From Schauerella fraxinea (GTDB lineage Bacteria; Pseudomonadota; Gammaproteobacteria; Burkholderiales; Burkholderiaceae_B): a DNA stretch of 64,000 bases. Every line of letters begins with the position of its first letter. Position 1 is the stretch's first letter. The notes under the pieces were generated by a model, which was given only the letters and a program-made list of their open reading frames with translations, was not told the origin of the DNA and ran no database searches. The stretch spans positions 372,001-436,000 of the forward strand of contig JAVDKL010000001.1 of the NCBI GenBank assembly GCA_030849965.1. The letters are read 5' to 3'. The translations under genes were made by a program, and so were the position numbers. Shown one piece after another: positions 17,724-25,858 of the stretch.

Positions 17724-19085
17724 ATGGTTCTAACACTGCTCGGCTTTGGCATGGTGATCACGTTCATGACGCTGATCATGATGAAACGCCTCTCGCCGCT
17801 TGTTGCCCTGATCCTCGTACCGATCGTCTTCGCCTTGATCGGCGGCTTCGCGCCTGGCATGGGCGAGATGATGCTGGACGGCATCCGCAAGATCGCGCCC
17901 ACCGGCGTGATGCTCATGTTTGCCATCCTGTATTTCGGCATCATGATCGATGCGGGGCTGTTCGATCCGATCGTCGGCCGCATTCTCAAGATCGTCAAAG
18001 GCGACCCGTTGAAGATCGTGGTGGGCACGACGGTGCTCGCCTTGCTGATCTCGCTGGATGGCGACGGCTCGACGACCTACATGATCACGGTGGCCTCGAT
18101 GCTGCCGCTGTATCGCCGCTTGAAGATGAATGCGCTCAACATGACCTGTCTGGCGATGCTGGCCAGCGGCTTGATGAACCTCACGCCTTGGGGCGGCCCC
18201 ACCGCGCGCGCCGCCAGCGCCTTGCATGTGGATCCGGGTGAAGTGTTCATCCCGATGATTCCCGCGATGGCGGTCGCGATCGTGGCGCTGCTGGGGTTGT
18301 CGTTCTATCTGGGATTGCGCGAACGTCGTCGTCTGGGCACGTTGTCGTTGCCGGGCGCCGGCGCAGCGCTGGGTCCCAATGTGGATACCTTCGATATCGA
18401 CGATCAGAACGACGGTGGACAAAATCCGCCCAACGTCGAAAACGATGAAGGCCTGCGCCGCCCGAAGCTCTTGTGGGTGAACGCCGCGCTCACGTTGGTG
18501 CTGATGGTGACGTTGGTGATGGGCTTGTTGCCGATGTCGGTGCTGTTCATGATCGGCTTCGCGATTGCAATGGTCATCAATTACCCCAATCTGGCCGAGC
18601 AGCGCCGCCGCGTCAATCACTATGCCGGCAACGTGCTCTCGGTGGTGTCGCTGATTTTCGCGGCCGGTATCTTTACCGGGATTCTGGGTGGCACCGGCAT
18701 GGTCGAAGCCATGTCGCGCAGCCTGTTGGCCGTGATTCCGGATTCGATGGGCCCGTACCTGGCGGTGATTACCGCGATCGTCAGCATGCCGTTCACCTTC
18801 TTCATGTCCAATGACGCGTTCTATTTCGGCGTGCTGCCGATCCTGGGCGAGGCCGCGCAAGGCTACGGCATCACGGCCGTCGAAATGGCGCGGGCGTCGT
18901 TGATCGGTCAACCGGTTCATCTGTTGAGCCCGCTCGTGCCGTCCACGTATCTGCTGGTGGGGATGGCACACGTGGATTTCGGCGATCACCAGCGCTTCAC
19001 GTTCAAGTGGGCCGTGCTCATCTGCATGGTGCTGATGCTCGCGGCGTTGGCCCTGGGTTTGTTCCCGGTAGCGGGTACGCCCTGA
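17724..19085 (+). CDS. CitMHS-family citrate:metal/proton symporter
   Basis: Inner-membrane secondary carrier of the CitMHS family, which takes up citrate as a complex with Mg2+ or other divalent metals; 453 residues, usual length, about 12 hydrophobic segments. Recognisable stretches are the opening VLTLLGFGMVITFMTLIMMK, LISLDGDGSTTYMITV, LMNLTPWGGPTARAAS and MPFTFFMSNDAFYFG. A hydrophilic central loop of about 50 residues (around 205-255) is rich in Asp/Asn. The start follows an AGGAGACAAC ribosome site. The neighbouring divergent two-component system is probably its regulator, as known for TctDE and CitAB systems elsewhere. Confidence 0.93.
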   Translation: MVLTLLGFGMVITFMTLIMMKRLSPLVALILVPIVFALIGGFAPGMGEMMLDGIRKIAPTGVMLMFAILYFGIMIDAGLFDPIVGRILKIVKGDPLKIVVGTTVLALLISLDGDGSTTYMITVASMLPLYRRLKMNALNMTCLAMLASGLMNLTPWGGPTARAASALHVDPGEVFIPMIPAMAVAIVALLGLSFYLGLRERRRLGTLSLPGAGAALGPNVDTFDIDDQNDGGQNPPNVENDEGLRRPKLLWVNAALTLVLMVTLVMGLLPMSVLFMIGFAIAMVINYPNLAEQRRRVNHYAGNVLSVVSLIFAAGIFTGILGGTGMVEAMSRSLLAVIPDSMGPYLAVITAIVSMPFTFFMSNDAFYFGVLPILGEAAQGYGITAVEMARASLIGQPVHLLSPLVPSTYLLVGMAHVDFGDHQRFTFKWAVLICMVLMLAALALGLFPVAGTP

Positions 19086-19125
19086 GCGCGAGCTTCGCGA
19101 CCATCGATATCGACACGGAGACAGC

Positions 19126-19866
19126 ATGGCGTTGCGTATTGCATATGTGACCGGGGGCATGGGCAGCATCGGCACGGCGGTGTGCCAAGCGCTGGCGCGC
19201 AGCGGCCATCGGGTGGTCGCCGGCTGCGGGCCCGCATCGCCGCGCCGCGCGGCCTGGCTCAAGCATCAGGAATCGCTGGGCTTCGATTTTGTGGCGTCCG
19301 AAGGCGATGCCCGCGACTGGGCCTCGACCGAAGCGGCGTTCGCGCAAGTGCGGCGGGAGGTCGGCGACATCGATGTGCTCGTCAACAATGCCGGCGGCGC
19401 GCGCGACGTGCTCTTTCGCAATATGACGCGCGACGACTGGACCGCGATCGTGCACGGCAATCTCGATGTGCTCTACAACGTGACCAAGCAGGTGGTCGAG
19501 CGCATGAGCACACGCGGCTGGGGCCGCATCGTGAACATCGCTTCGGTGAGTGCGACCAAAGGCCAGATCGGCCAGCTCAATTACGCCACCGCCAAGGGCG
19601 CGATGCTTGGCTTCTCGCGCTCCCTGGCGTTGGAAGTCGCGGCCCGCGGCGTGACTGTGAATACCGTGTCGCCTGGCTATATCGAAAGCCAGGCGATGGG
19701 CTCGTTTCCACCCGACCGATTGGATCGCCTGTGCGCGGCGATTCCGGTCAAGCGGTTGGGGCGCCCTGAAGAAGTGGCGGCGGTATGTGCCTGGTTGGCG
19801 TCAGACGACGCCGCATTCATCACCGGCGCGGATTACCCGGTGAATGGCGGCGTGCACATGGGCTGA
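19126..19866 (+). CDS. phaB: Acetoacetyl-CoA reductase (PhaB)
   Basis: Cytoplasmic NADPH-dependent SDR reducing acetoacetyl-CoA to (R)-3-hydroxybutyryl-CoA for polyhydroxyalkanoate synthesis; 246 residues, same length as the Cupriavidus enzyme. The alignment by eye is close: RIAYVTGGMGSIGTAVCQAL, VVAGCGPASPRR, GWGRIVNIASVSATKGQIGQ, NYATAKGA with catalytic Tyr and Lys, and VNGGVHMG at the end. It follows the citrate carrier by 40 bases with its own GGAGACAGC ribosome site. phaC and phaA are not nearby, so it may be a stand-alone copy; linking citrate-derived acetyl-CoA to storage polymer is only an inference. Confidence 0.94.
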   Translation: MALRIAYVTGGMGSIGTAVCQALARSGHRVVAGCGPASPRRAAWLKHQESLGFDFVASEGDARDWASTEAAFAQVRREVGDIDVLVNNAGGARDVLFRNMTRDDWTAIVHGNLDVLYNVTKQVVERMSTRGWGRIVNIASVSATKGQIGQLNYATAKGAMLGFSRSLALEVAARGVTVNTVSPGYIESQAMGSFPPDRLDRLCAAIPVKRLGRPEEVAAVCAWLASDDAAFITGADYPVNGGVHMG

Positions 19867-19952
19867 GCCTGCCAAGCCTGCACGCGCCGCTATCGATGGC
19901 GGGTCTGACCGGTGGCGGGTCCGATGCGTGAGCAGGGTGGGGCGGTAAGTCG

Positions 19953-20615
19953 CTACGCCTTGTCGGCTAGATAGGGATGCAGCGCGGTCACGGTATTCAT
20001 CACATGCCGCCGCATGGCGGTCTCGCACACGTCGGGATCTTTGGTGTGCAAGGCTTCGACCAGTTCCTGATGCGCTTCCCGCATGCGAAACACGCGCCCG
20101 GGCTGGCTTGCCCACATGCGCATATACGGCTCCACCACCGAATGCAGATCGGCAATCTGGCGCAGCAAACGCGGTTGCCGGCAGAAGCCGCACAGATACT
20201 CGTGGAACTCGCGATGCGAGGTCGTCCAGTCGAGATAATCGCCCGTGCCCAGTTCGATCTGGTCCAGCATGCTGGTGAGCCGGCGCAAGTGCTCGGCATT
20301 CATGTTCTGCACGGCATTGCGCATGGCTAAGCCTTCCAGCACGGAGCGCATTTCAAACACTTCCTGCATTTCCTGACGATTGAGCCCACGCACGACCGCG
20401 CCGCGATTGGCGCGGATGTCGACCAATCCTTCCGAGGCCAGCCGGCGCAGCGCGCCGCGCACTGGCATGCGACTCGTGCCGATGCCGGCCGCGATCACAT
20501 CGGGCACAAGCCGTTCGCCTGCGCCAAAAGCGCCCAGACGAATCTGCCGGTGTATATAGCGATACGCCTCGTCCTCGGCGGTGAGGGCGAAATTGGAAAC
20601 CGCAGCGCCATCCAT
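19953..20615 (-). CDS. GntR-family regulator, FCD (FadR-like) subfamily
   Basis: A 220-residue regulator with an N-terminal winged helix (about residues 10-75; IGTSRMPVRGALRRLASEGLVD) and a C-terminal all-helical FCD ligand domain with Asp and His residues that in relatives bind a metal and a carboxylate (EFHEYLC, AHQELVEAL, RRHV). AGGAGAG lies before the ATG. It is divergent from the Bug-protein gene, with 133 bases between, so it probably controls the Bug/gamma-glutamyltransferase/carbamoylase set to the right (inference). Confidence 0.92.
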   Translation of the reverse strand: MDGAAVSNFALTAEDEAYRYIHRQIRLGAFGAGERLVPDVIAAGIGTSRMPVRGALRRLASEGLVDIRANRGAVVRGLNRQEMQEVFEMRSVLEGLAMRNAVQNMNAEHLRRLTSMLDQIELGTGDYLDWTTSHREFHEYLCGFCRQPRLLRQIADLHSVVEPYMRMWASQPGRVFRMREAHQELVEALHTKDPDVCETAMRRHVMNTVTALHPYLADKA

Positions 20616-20660
20616 CGATGCTCTCCTGTGTTGCGAACGACATCATAATCGTTGTAAGAC

Positions 20661-20684
20661 TGGATCCACGTAGCCAGAGATCCA
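20661..20684. promoter_or_regulatory. Inverted repeat in GntR/Bug divergent region
   Basis: TGGATC and GATCCA, separated by 12 bases, lie between the divergent GntR and Bug starts. It is a possible operator for the neighbouring regulator. The arms are short and FCD regulators usually bind tighter palindromes, so this is tentative. Confidence 0.3.
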
Positions 20685-20748
20685 TAAAAATGATACGCTC
20701 TTTCGACGTCTACGACGACTGTTCTAAAAATTGCATAGGGGAAAAGCA

Positions 20749-21726
20749 GTGAAAGCAAACATGTTCAAGACGGTAGTGGCGATGGGTGCGTTGGCCTTTG
20801 CCGCAGGCGCAACCGCACAATCGGCAGATGCCTGGCCCGAGCGCCCGGTGCGCATCGTGGTGCCGTTCCAAGCCGGTTCGGCCACCGACCTGATCTCGCG
20901 TCAGCTCGGCAATGCCCTGGCCAAGGAACTAGGCCAGCCGTTCATCATCGAAGCGCGCCCGGGCGCCGCCGCGGCTATCGGCAGCTCGATGGTGGCCCGC
21001 TCCGACCCAGATGGCTACACGTTGTTGATGGGTGGCCCGGCCGCCAACGTCACCAACCGATTCTTGAACAAGAATCTGAGCTACGACCCCGACAAGTTCG
21101 GCCTGGTGTCGATGGTGGCGTACACGCCCAACATCCTGCTGGCCAATCCGTCGCAGCCGTTCAAAACCTTGCCGGAAATGGTGGCGTATGCCAAAGCCAA
21201 TCCCGGCAAGCTGACCTACGCCTCGTTCGGCACCGGCACCACCTCGCACATGGCGGGTGAAATGCTGAAGAACGTGGCGGGCATCGATATCCTGCATATT
21301 CCGTTCAAGGGCGCCGGCGAAGCGATTCCCGCTTTGCTCAGCGGTCAGGTCTCGATGTACTTCGACACGATCATGACGGGCCTGCCCCAAGTGAAGGCCG
21401 GCAAGCTGGTGCCGCTGGGCATGTCCAACGCCAAGCGTTCGGATCTCGCGCCTGAAATCCCCACGATCGCCGAACAAGGTTTTGCCGGTTACGACATCGC
21501 TCCGTGGTACGGCATCGTGGCCCCGGGCGGCACGCCCGAGCCGATCCTGGAAAAGCTCAACGTCGCGATCAACAAGGTGCTGCAAGACAAGGACCTGCGC
21601 GACAAGCTGGCTGAAGCCGGCGCCGAGCCGCGTGGCGGCAGCCGTGCCGAATTCGCCGCCTTCATCAAGAGCGAAATTCCGCGCACGCAAAAGCTGGTCG
21701 AACAAGCCGGTATCACGGCGCAGTAA
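20749..21726 (+). CDS. Bug-family tripartite tricarboxylate transporter binding protein
   Basis: Second TctC/Bug periplasmic binding protein, about 325 residues. The GTG at 20749 is preferred because AGGGGAA stands six bases upstream; the next ATG at 20761 is too far from it. A signal peptide (TVVAMGALAFAAGATAQ) leads to WPERPVRIVVPFQAGSATDL and the family's GYT and TYASFGTGTTSHM features. Again no tctAB genes are near. It precedes gamma-glutamyltransferase by about 105 bases, so the ligand could be a gamma-glutamyl or other amino-dicarboxylate compound (inference). Confidence 0.94.
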   Translation: MKANMFKTVVAMGALAFAAGATAQSADAWPERPVRIVVPFQAGSATDLISRQLGNALAKELGQPFIIEARPGAAAAIGSSMVARSDPDGYTLLMGGPAANVTNRFLNKNLSYDPDKFGLVSMVAYTPNILLANPSQPFKTLPEMVAYAKANPGKLTYASFGTGTTSHMAGEMLKNVAGIDILHIPFKGAGEAIPALLSGQVSMYFDTIMTGLPQVKAGKLVPLGMSNAKRSDLAPEIPTIAEQGFAGYDIAPWYGIVAPGGTPEPILEKLNVAINKVLQDKDLRDKLAEAGAEPRGGSRAEFAAFIKSEIPRTQKLVEQAGITAQ

Positions 21727-21831
21727 TGTTGTTTACCTGATTGGTGGTTTACCCGAGCGCGCGGCGGCCCCTGGCTGTCGCGCGCTCGGCTATAGTCGCT
21801 CCCAGAATTCATAACGATAAGCTCAACTCCC

Positions 21832-23424
21832 ATGACGATGCCTACGAACTGGTCCCTGAATTATTCCGCACGCAAAATGCCCGTTTTGGCGCGCAACGCC
21901 GTCGCTACCAGCCAGCCGCTCGCGGCCCAGGCCGGCTTGCGCATGATGCTCGCCGGCGGCAACGCCGTGGACGCCGCCCTGGCGACTGCGATTACGCTCA
22001 CGGTGGTCGAACCCACCATGAACGGCATCGGCGGTGACCTGTTTGCGTTGATCTGGCATGAGGGTGAGCTGTACGGTCTGAATGCCTGTGGCCGTGCGCC
22101 TGCTGCGTGGACGCCTGAGTTCTTCGCCGGTCAGACCGCCATGCCGCCTTCGGGGTGGGGCACCGTGACGGTGCCGGGTCAGATTGCCGGCTGGAAAGCG
22201 CTATCCGACAAATTCGGCAAGTTGCCGTTCGCCAAGCTCTTCGAGCCTGCCATCGATTACGCGCGTAACGGTTTTCCGGTGTCGCCCACGATTGCGCGGC
22301 AGTGGGCCACGCAAGGCCCCAAACTCGCCCACGAACCTGGATTCAAAGCGGCGTTCATGCCCGAGGGCCGTGCCCCGGCTGCCGGTGAGATCTGGCGCTT
22401 CGAAGCCCAGGCACGCACGCTGGAAGCCATCGCCGAAAGCGGCGGTGAGAGCTTTTATCGCGGCGAACTGGCACGCAAGATCACCGATTTCGCACGCGAA
22501 ACCGGTGGTGCTTTGACGATGGAAGATCTGGCGGCACACGACGTGGAATGGGTCAAGCCCATCTCGCAATCGTTCAAGGGCTATGACCTGCATGAAATCC
22601 CGCCTAATGGACAAGGTATCGCTGCACTGATCGCGCTCGGCATTCTCGAACATTTCGATATCGAGAACATGGGCCGCGACAGCGCCGACTACTACCACGT
22701 GTCGATCGAAGCGATGAAGCTGGCGTTCGCCGACTTGCATCATCACGTGGCCGATCCGAAGCACATGTCCACCAGCGCCGAAGCGCTGCTCGATCCGGCG
22801 TATCTGGCCGCGCGCGCCAAGCTCATCAAGATGGACCAGGCGAGCGTGCCGGTGGCCGGTACGCCGTCGGTAGGCGGTACGGTGTATCTCACGGCGGCCG
22901 ACGCGCACGGCACGATGGTGTCGTTCATCCAGTCCAACTATCACGGCTTCGGTTCGGGCGTGGTGGTGCCGGATACCGGCATCGGCCTGCACAATCGCGG
23001 CCTGAATTTCGTACTCACCCCGGGGCACGCCAACCAGGTCGCGCCGGGCAAGAAGCCGATGCACACCATCATCCCGGGGTTCGTTACCCGCAATGGTGAG
23101 CCGGTCATGTCGTTTGGCGTGATGGGCGGTTCGATGCAGGCGCAAGGGCACATGCAAATGGTGGCGCGCCTGGCCGCGTTCGGTCAAAACCCGCAAGACA
23201 TGAGCGATGCACCGCGTTTCCGCGTCGAAAACGGCCCGGTCGTCAACGTGGAAGCCCATCTGCCGCAAGCCGTGGTGGATGCCTTGCGCAGCCGCGGTCA
23301 CGAGGTGGCCGTCGCCCCGGCCGACAGTCTCGAATTCGGTTCGGCGCAACTGATCTACAAAATGGATGACGGTTATTTTGCCGCATCGGACGCCCGTCGC
23401 GATGGGCAAGCGGTCGGCTTCTAA
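21832..23424 (+). CDS. ggt: Gamma-glutamyltransferase family protein
   Basis: Ntn-hydrolase of the gamma-glutamyltranspeptidase family, 530 residues, made as a proenzyme that cleaves itself before a nucleophilic Thr, here probably Thr350 in SVGGTVYLTAADAHGTMVSF. Substrate-site motifs NAVDAALA, NGIGGDLFALI and GMGG-like FGVMGGSMQAQGHMQ are visible. There is no export signal, unlike the periplasmic E. coli enzyme, so it is likely cytoplasmic; such forms hydrolyse gamma-glutamyl amides or related lactams. It is joined to the M20 hydrolase by a two-base gap, pointing to a joint role in degrading a gamma-glutamyl or N-carbamoyl compound. Confidence 0.92.
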   Translation: MTMPTNWSLNYSARKMPVLARNAVATSQPLAAQAGLRMMLAGGNAVDAALATAITLTVVEPTMNGIGGDLFALIWHEGELYGLNACGRAPAAWTPEFFAGQTAMPPSGWGTVTVPGQIAGWKALSDKFGKLPFAKLFEPAIDYARNGFPVSPTIARQWATQGPKLAHEPGFKAAFMPEGRAPAAGEIWRFEAQARTLEAIAESGGESFYRGELARKITDFARETGGALTMEDLAAHDVEWVKPISQSFKGYDLHEIPPNGQGIAALIALGILEHFDIENMGRDSADYYHVSIEAMKLAFADLHHHVADPKHMSTSAEALLDPAYLAARAKLIKMDQASVPVAGTPSVGGTVYLTAADAHGTMVSFIQSNYHGFGSGVVVPDTGIGLHNRGLNFVLTPGHANQVAPGKKPMHTIIPGFVTRNGEPVMSFGVMGGSMQAQGHMQMVARLAAFGQNPQDMSDAPRFRVENGPVVNVEAHLPQAVVDALRSRGHEVAVAPADSLEFGSAQLIYKMDDGYFAASDARRDGQAVGF

Positions 23425-23426
23425 GC

Positions 23427-24683
23427 ATGACGATAGACGCCCAGCGCTTGTGGCGGCGCCTCGATGCGCTCGCCGAGATCACCGAACCCGACCGGCCCTG
23501 GACACGGCGGTCGTTTACGCCGCGCTTTCTGGAAGGCCGCAAGTGGTTGGCCGCCGAGTTTGCTGCGGCCGGACTCGACGTCCGGCTGGACGCCGGTGGC
23601 AATTTGATCGGCCGGTTGGCGGGCAGCGATGCGAGTTTGCCGCCGTTGGTGGCGGGCTCGCATTCGGATAGCGTGCCGTCGGGTGGACGCTACGACGGCA
23701 TGCTGGGCGTGATGGCGGCACTGGAAGTGGCGCAGTCGCTGCGCGAGCAGGGACGCGTATTGGCGCACGATCTTGAAGTGGTCGACTTCCTGGCCGAGGA
23801 GCCCAGCGACTTCGGTCTGTCGTGCGTGGGCAGCCGGTCATGGGCGGGCAAGCTCGACGCCGCGATGCTGGCCACGACGCGCACCGATGGCATGACGCTG
23901 CGCGAAGGTTTGCAGTACGTGGGCGCCGATCCCGATCGGCTCGCCACCGCCTACCGCGCGCCCGGCAGCATTGCGGCCTATGTGGAACTGCACATCGAGC
24001 AGGCGCGCATTCTCGAGTCGGGCGCCTTGGATATTGGCGTGGTCACGGGCATTGCCGCGATCCGGCGCGAGCGCATCACGGTGATCGGTCGCGCCGATCA
24101 CGCCGGCCAGACGCCGATGGGTAAGCGCGCCGATGCACTCGTGGGCGCGGCGCGCATTATAGATGGCGCCTATCGCGACGCCTTGGCCGGTACGACTGCG
24201 GCGTGCCCGCTGGTCGCCACCGTGGGCTACATCGGCAACGTCAAGCCCAATGCGGCCAACGCCGTGCCGGGGCAGGCCGAACTGATCATGGAGTGCCGTT
24301 GCCTGGATGAAGCCCGGGTGATCGGTCTGTTCGACGGCCTGTTTGCGCGACTGAGTGCCGAACTCACCGCGATGGGACTCGAGATCAAGCGTGACGTGAT
24401 CAGCCATGTGCCGGCCACACCGTGCACCGCCGCGATTCAAGACACCATCGCGGCTGCCGCCAAGGATCTGGGCTTCTCGCAGTGCCATCTGCCCAGCGGC
24501 GCCGGTCATGACGGCATGTTTGCGTCGCACGCCGGTCCCTTCGGCATGATCTTCGTGCCGTGTCTGGACGGGCGCAGTCATACGCCTGAAGAGTGGCTGG
24601 AGCCGGAGCAGGCGGCGGCAGGCGCGCGCGTGCTCTTTGAGACGATTTGCCGGTTGGACGCGCAAGGCGCAGCGAGCCTATAG
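23427..24683 (+). CDS. M20-family Zn hydrolase, N-carbamoyl-amino-acid / allantoate amidohydrolase type
   Basis: Cytoplasmic metal-dependent amidohydrolase of the HyuC/AllC branch, 418 residues. Metal-binding motifs GSHSDSVPSGGRYDG, AEEPSDFG and HIEQARILE, plus SGAGHDGMFA near the end, are in order; a lid/dimer domain lies about residues 210-325. The enzymes split N-carbamoyl amino acids or ureido acids to amino acid, CO2 and ammonia. It is co-transcribed with gamma-glutamyltransferase. A second, different member lies at 30489. Which ureido compound is used cannot be told. Confidence 0.9.
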   Translation: MTIDAQRLWRRLDALAEITEPDRPWTRRSFTPRFLEGRKWLAAEFAAAGLDVRLDAGGNLIGRLAGSDASLPPLVAGSHSDSVPSGGRYDGMLGVMAALEVAQSLREQGRVLAHDLEVVDFLAEEPSDFGLSCVGSRSWAGKLDAAMLATTRTDGMTLREGLQYVGADPDRLATAYRAPGSIAAYVELHIEQARILESGALDIGVVTGIAAIRRERITVIGRADHAGQTPMGKRADALVGAARIIDGAYRDALAGTTAACPLVATVGYIGNVKPNAANAVPGQAELIMECRCLDEARVIGLFDGLFARLSAELTAMGLEIKRDVISHVPATPCTAAIQDTIAAAAKDLGFSQCHLPSGAGHDGMFASHAGPFGMIFVPCLDGRSHTPEEWLEPEQAAAGARVLFETICRLDAQGAASL

Positions 24684-24706
24684 GGCGTCTCAGGCATCCC
24701 GGCATC

Positions 24707-24727
24707 TTGGCATGCCAGGCATGCCAA
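24707..24727. repeat. 21-base palindrome within 9-base tandem repeats
   Basis: TTGGCATGCC, one base, GGCATGCCAA make a perfect inverted repeat in the gap between convergent genes. It is part of a run of 9-base units of the GGCATGCCA type (about 24691-24735). As RNA either strand could fold, so it may work as a two-way terminator, but no T-run follows. Confidence 0.55.
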
Positions 24728-24803
24728 GCATCTCAGGTGCCGTCATGCCTGGCGCATTCCGAATCGCGTTCGGATGCCCCGCCGAGTTCGTGCGGCGTTA
24801 TCG

Positions 24804-25643
24804 CTACGCCTTGCTCGAGGCCGGTCGGCGCATTTTGCGTGGGATCGGGCGACGCGACATTTCCGAATCCAGTATCAGGCGGCCCTTGAGCCTGCCGTGC
24901 ATGCGCTTGACCGACTTCATGGCGTCGTTCATGTGCGCGGTCATGAGCGCGCGCACTTTATCCGCATCGCGCGCGCGCGCCGCCGTCAGGATCTTCTCGT
25001 GGTACGTGGTGTTGGTCGCGCCAAAGCGCTGCTGCGCCTCGAGCGGCATCTCGTTGTCGTAGACGGTGAGCGCGCGAATCATCTGATTGATCATCTCGCA
25101 ACTGAAGCGCAGAAACGGATTGGGGCAGGCCGACGCGAAGATATCGTGAAACGTCATTTCTTCCTGCCGTTGCGCAAGCGATTGCGCCATATCCTCGGCG
25201 CGCGGATCGCAGCAATGGATATTGTGCTCGAGCGCAGCGAATTGCGCGTCGGTGAGAAACGGCACGGCGCTCGCCGCCAGTTCGGGTTCGAGCAGATGCC
25301 GGATCTGGTAAATGTCCTCGATGGATACCTCTTTGAAGAAGAGGTAGTTCTGCATCAGTTGAAACGTGCGGTCCAGCGGCACTTCGACCACCATGCCGCC
25401 GCCGCCCGGACCCGTGCTCACTTTGATCAGCCCTTGCACCTCGAGCGATTTCAACGCCTCGCGGATCGTGCTCTTGCTGACGCTGAACATCTCCTGCAAT
25501 TCGATCTCGCGCGGCAGCTTGTCGCCGGGCAGGAGATTCTTGGAGGTAATGAGACGCTTGACCTCCTCGGCGATGAGGTCGCTGCGCTTGGGCTGGGAAG
25601 TTTGCGCGGGAGCTCCACGCGCGTCGCGATCGAATTCCATCAC
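24804..25643 (-). CDS. GntR-family regulator, FCD subfamily
   Basis: A 279-residue FadR-like regulator, somewhat long for the family because of ~25 extra residues at each end. The winged helix is about residues 25-90 (MFSVSKSTIREALKSLEVQGLIKV), followed by the FCD ligand domain (EPELAASAVPFL, TFHDIFASAC, YHEKILTAARARD). The GTG at 25643 and ATG at 25640 are both possible; GAGG lies 10 bases before the GTG. It is divergent from the livKHMGF/carbamoylase/MlrC operon, with a striking palindrome in the gap, so it is the probable regulator of that operon. Confidence 0.9.
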   Translation of the reverse strand: MMEFDRDARGAPAQTSQPKRSDLIAEEVKRLITSKNLLPGDKLPREIELQEMFSVSKSTIREALKSLEVQGLIKVSTGPGGGGMVVEVPLDRTFQLMQNYLFFKEVSIEDIYQIRHLLEPELAASAVPFLTDAQFAALEHNIHCCDPRAEDMAQSLAQRQEEMTFHDIFASACPNPFLRFSCEMINQMIRALTVYDNEMPLEAQQRFGATNTTYHEKILTAARARDADKVRALMTAHMNDAMKSVKRMHGRLKGRLILDSEMSRRPIPRKMRRPASSKA

Positions 25644-25730
25644 CTGATCTGATCCTCATCGGCACTGCGGGTTTTACCCGATGGTTGGCATATTGACATG
25701 ATTTTGTCGGGCCACCATCATGATAACCAT

Positions 25731-25752
25731 CCTATTTATACGCATAAATAGG
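25731..25752. promoter_or_regulatory. Perfect 9+9 inverted repeat, probable GntR operator
   Basis: CCTATTTAT, spacer ACGC, ATAAATAGG form a perfect AT-rich palindrome about 107 bases before the binding-protein start and 88 bases before the GntR start. Position and symmetry fit the operator of the divergent FCD regulator. Confidence 0.55.
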
Positions 25753-25858
25753 ACATCGCGTTTTCCAAGTTTTTGCACCCAACATTGCGCTTGGCGCCAC
25801 CCCGGCGCCGGCCCCATTCGTTTTCGCCGTAGGCCCCGCTTGCGGTAGGGAGAGCACC

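Noticed and set aside
17730-19262. 510-codon open frame on the minus strand across the CitMHS gene
   Set aside because: Highly skewed composition (His, Arg, Gln) and complete overlap with a well-recognised carrier; a shadow.
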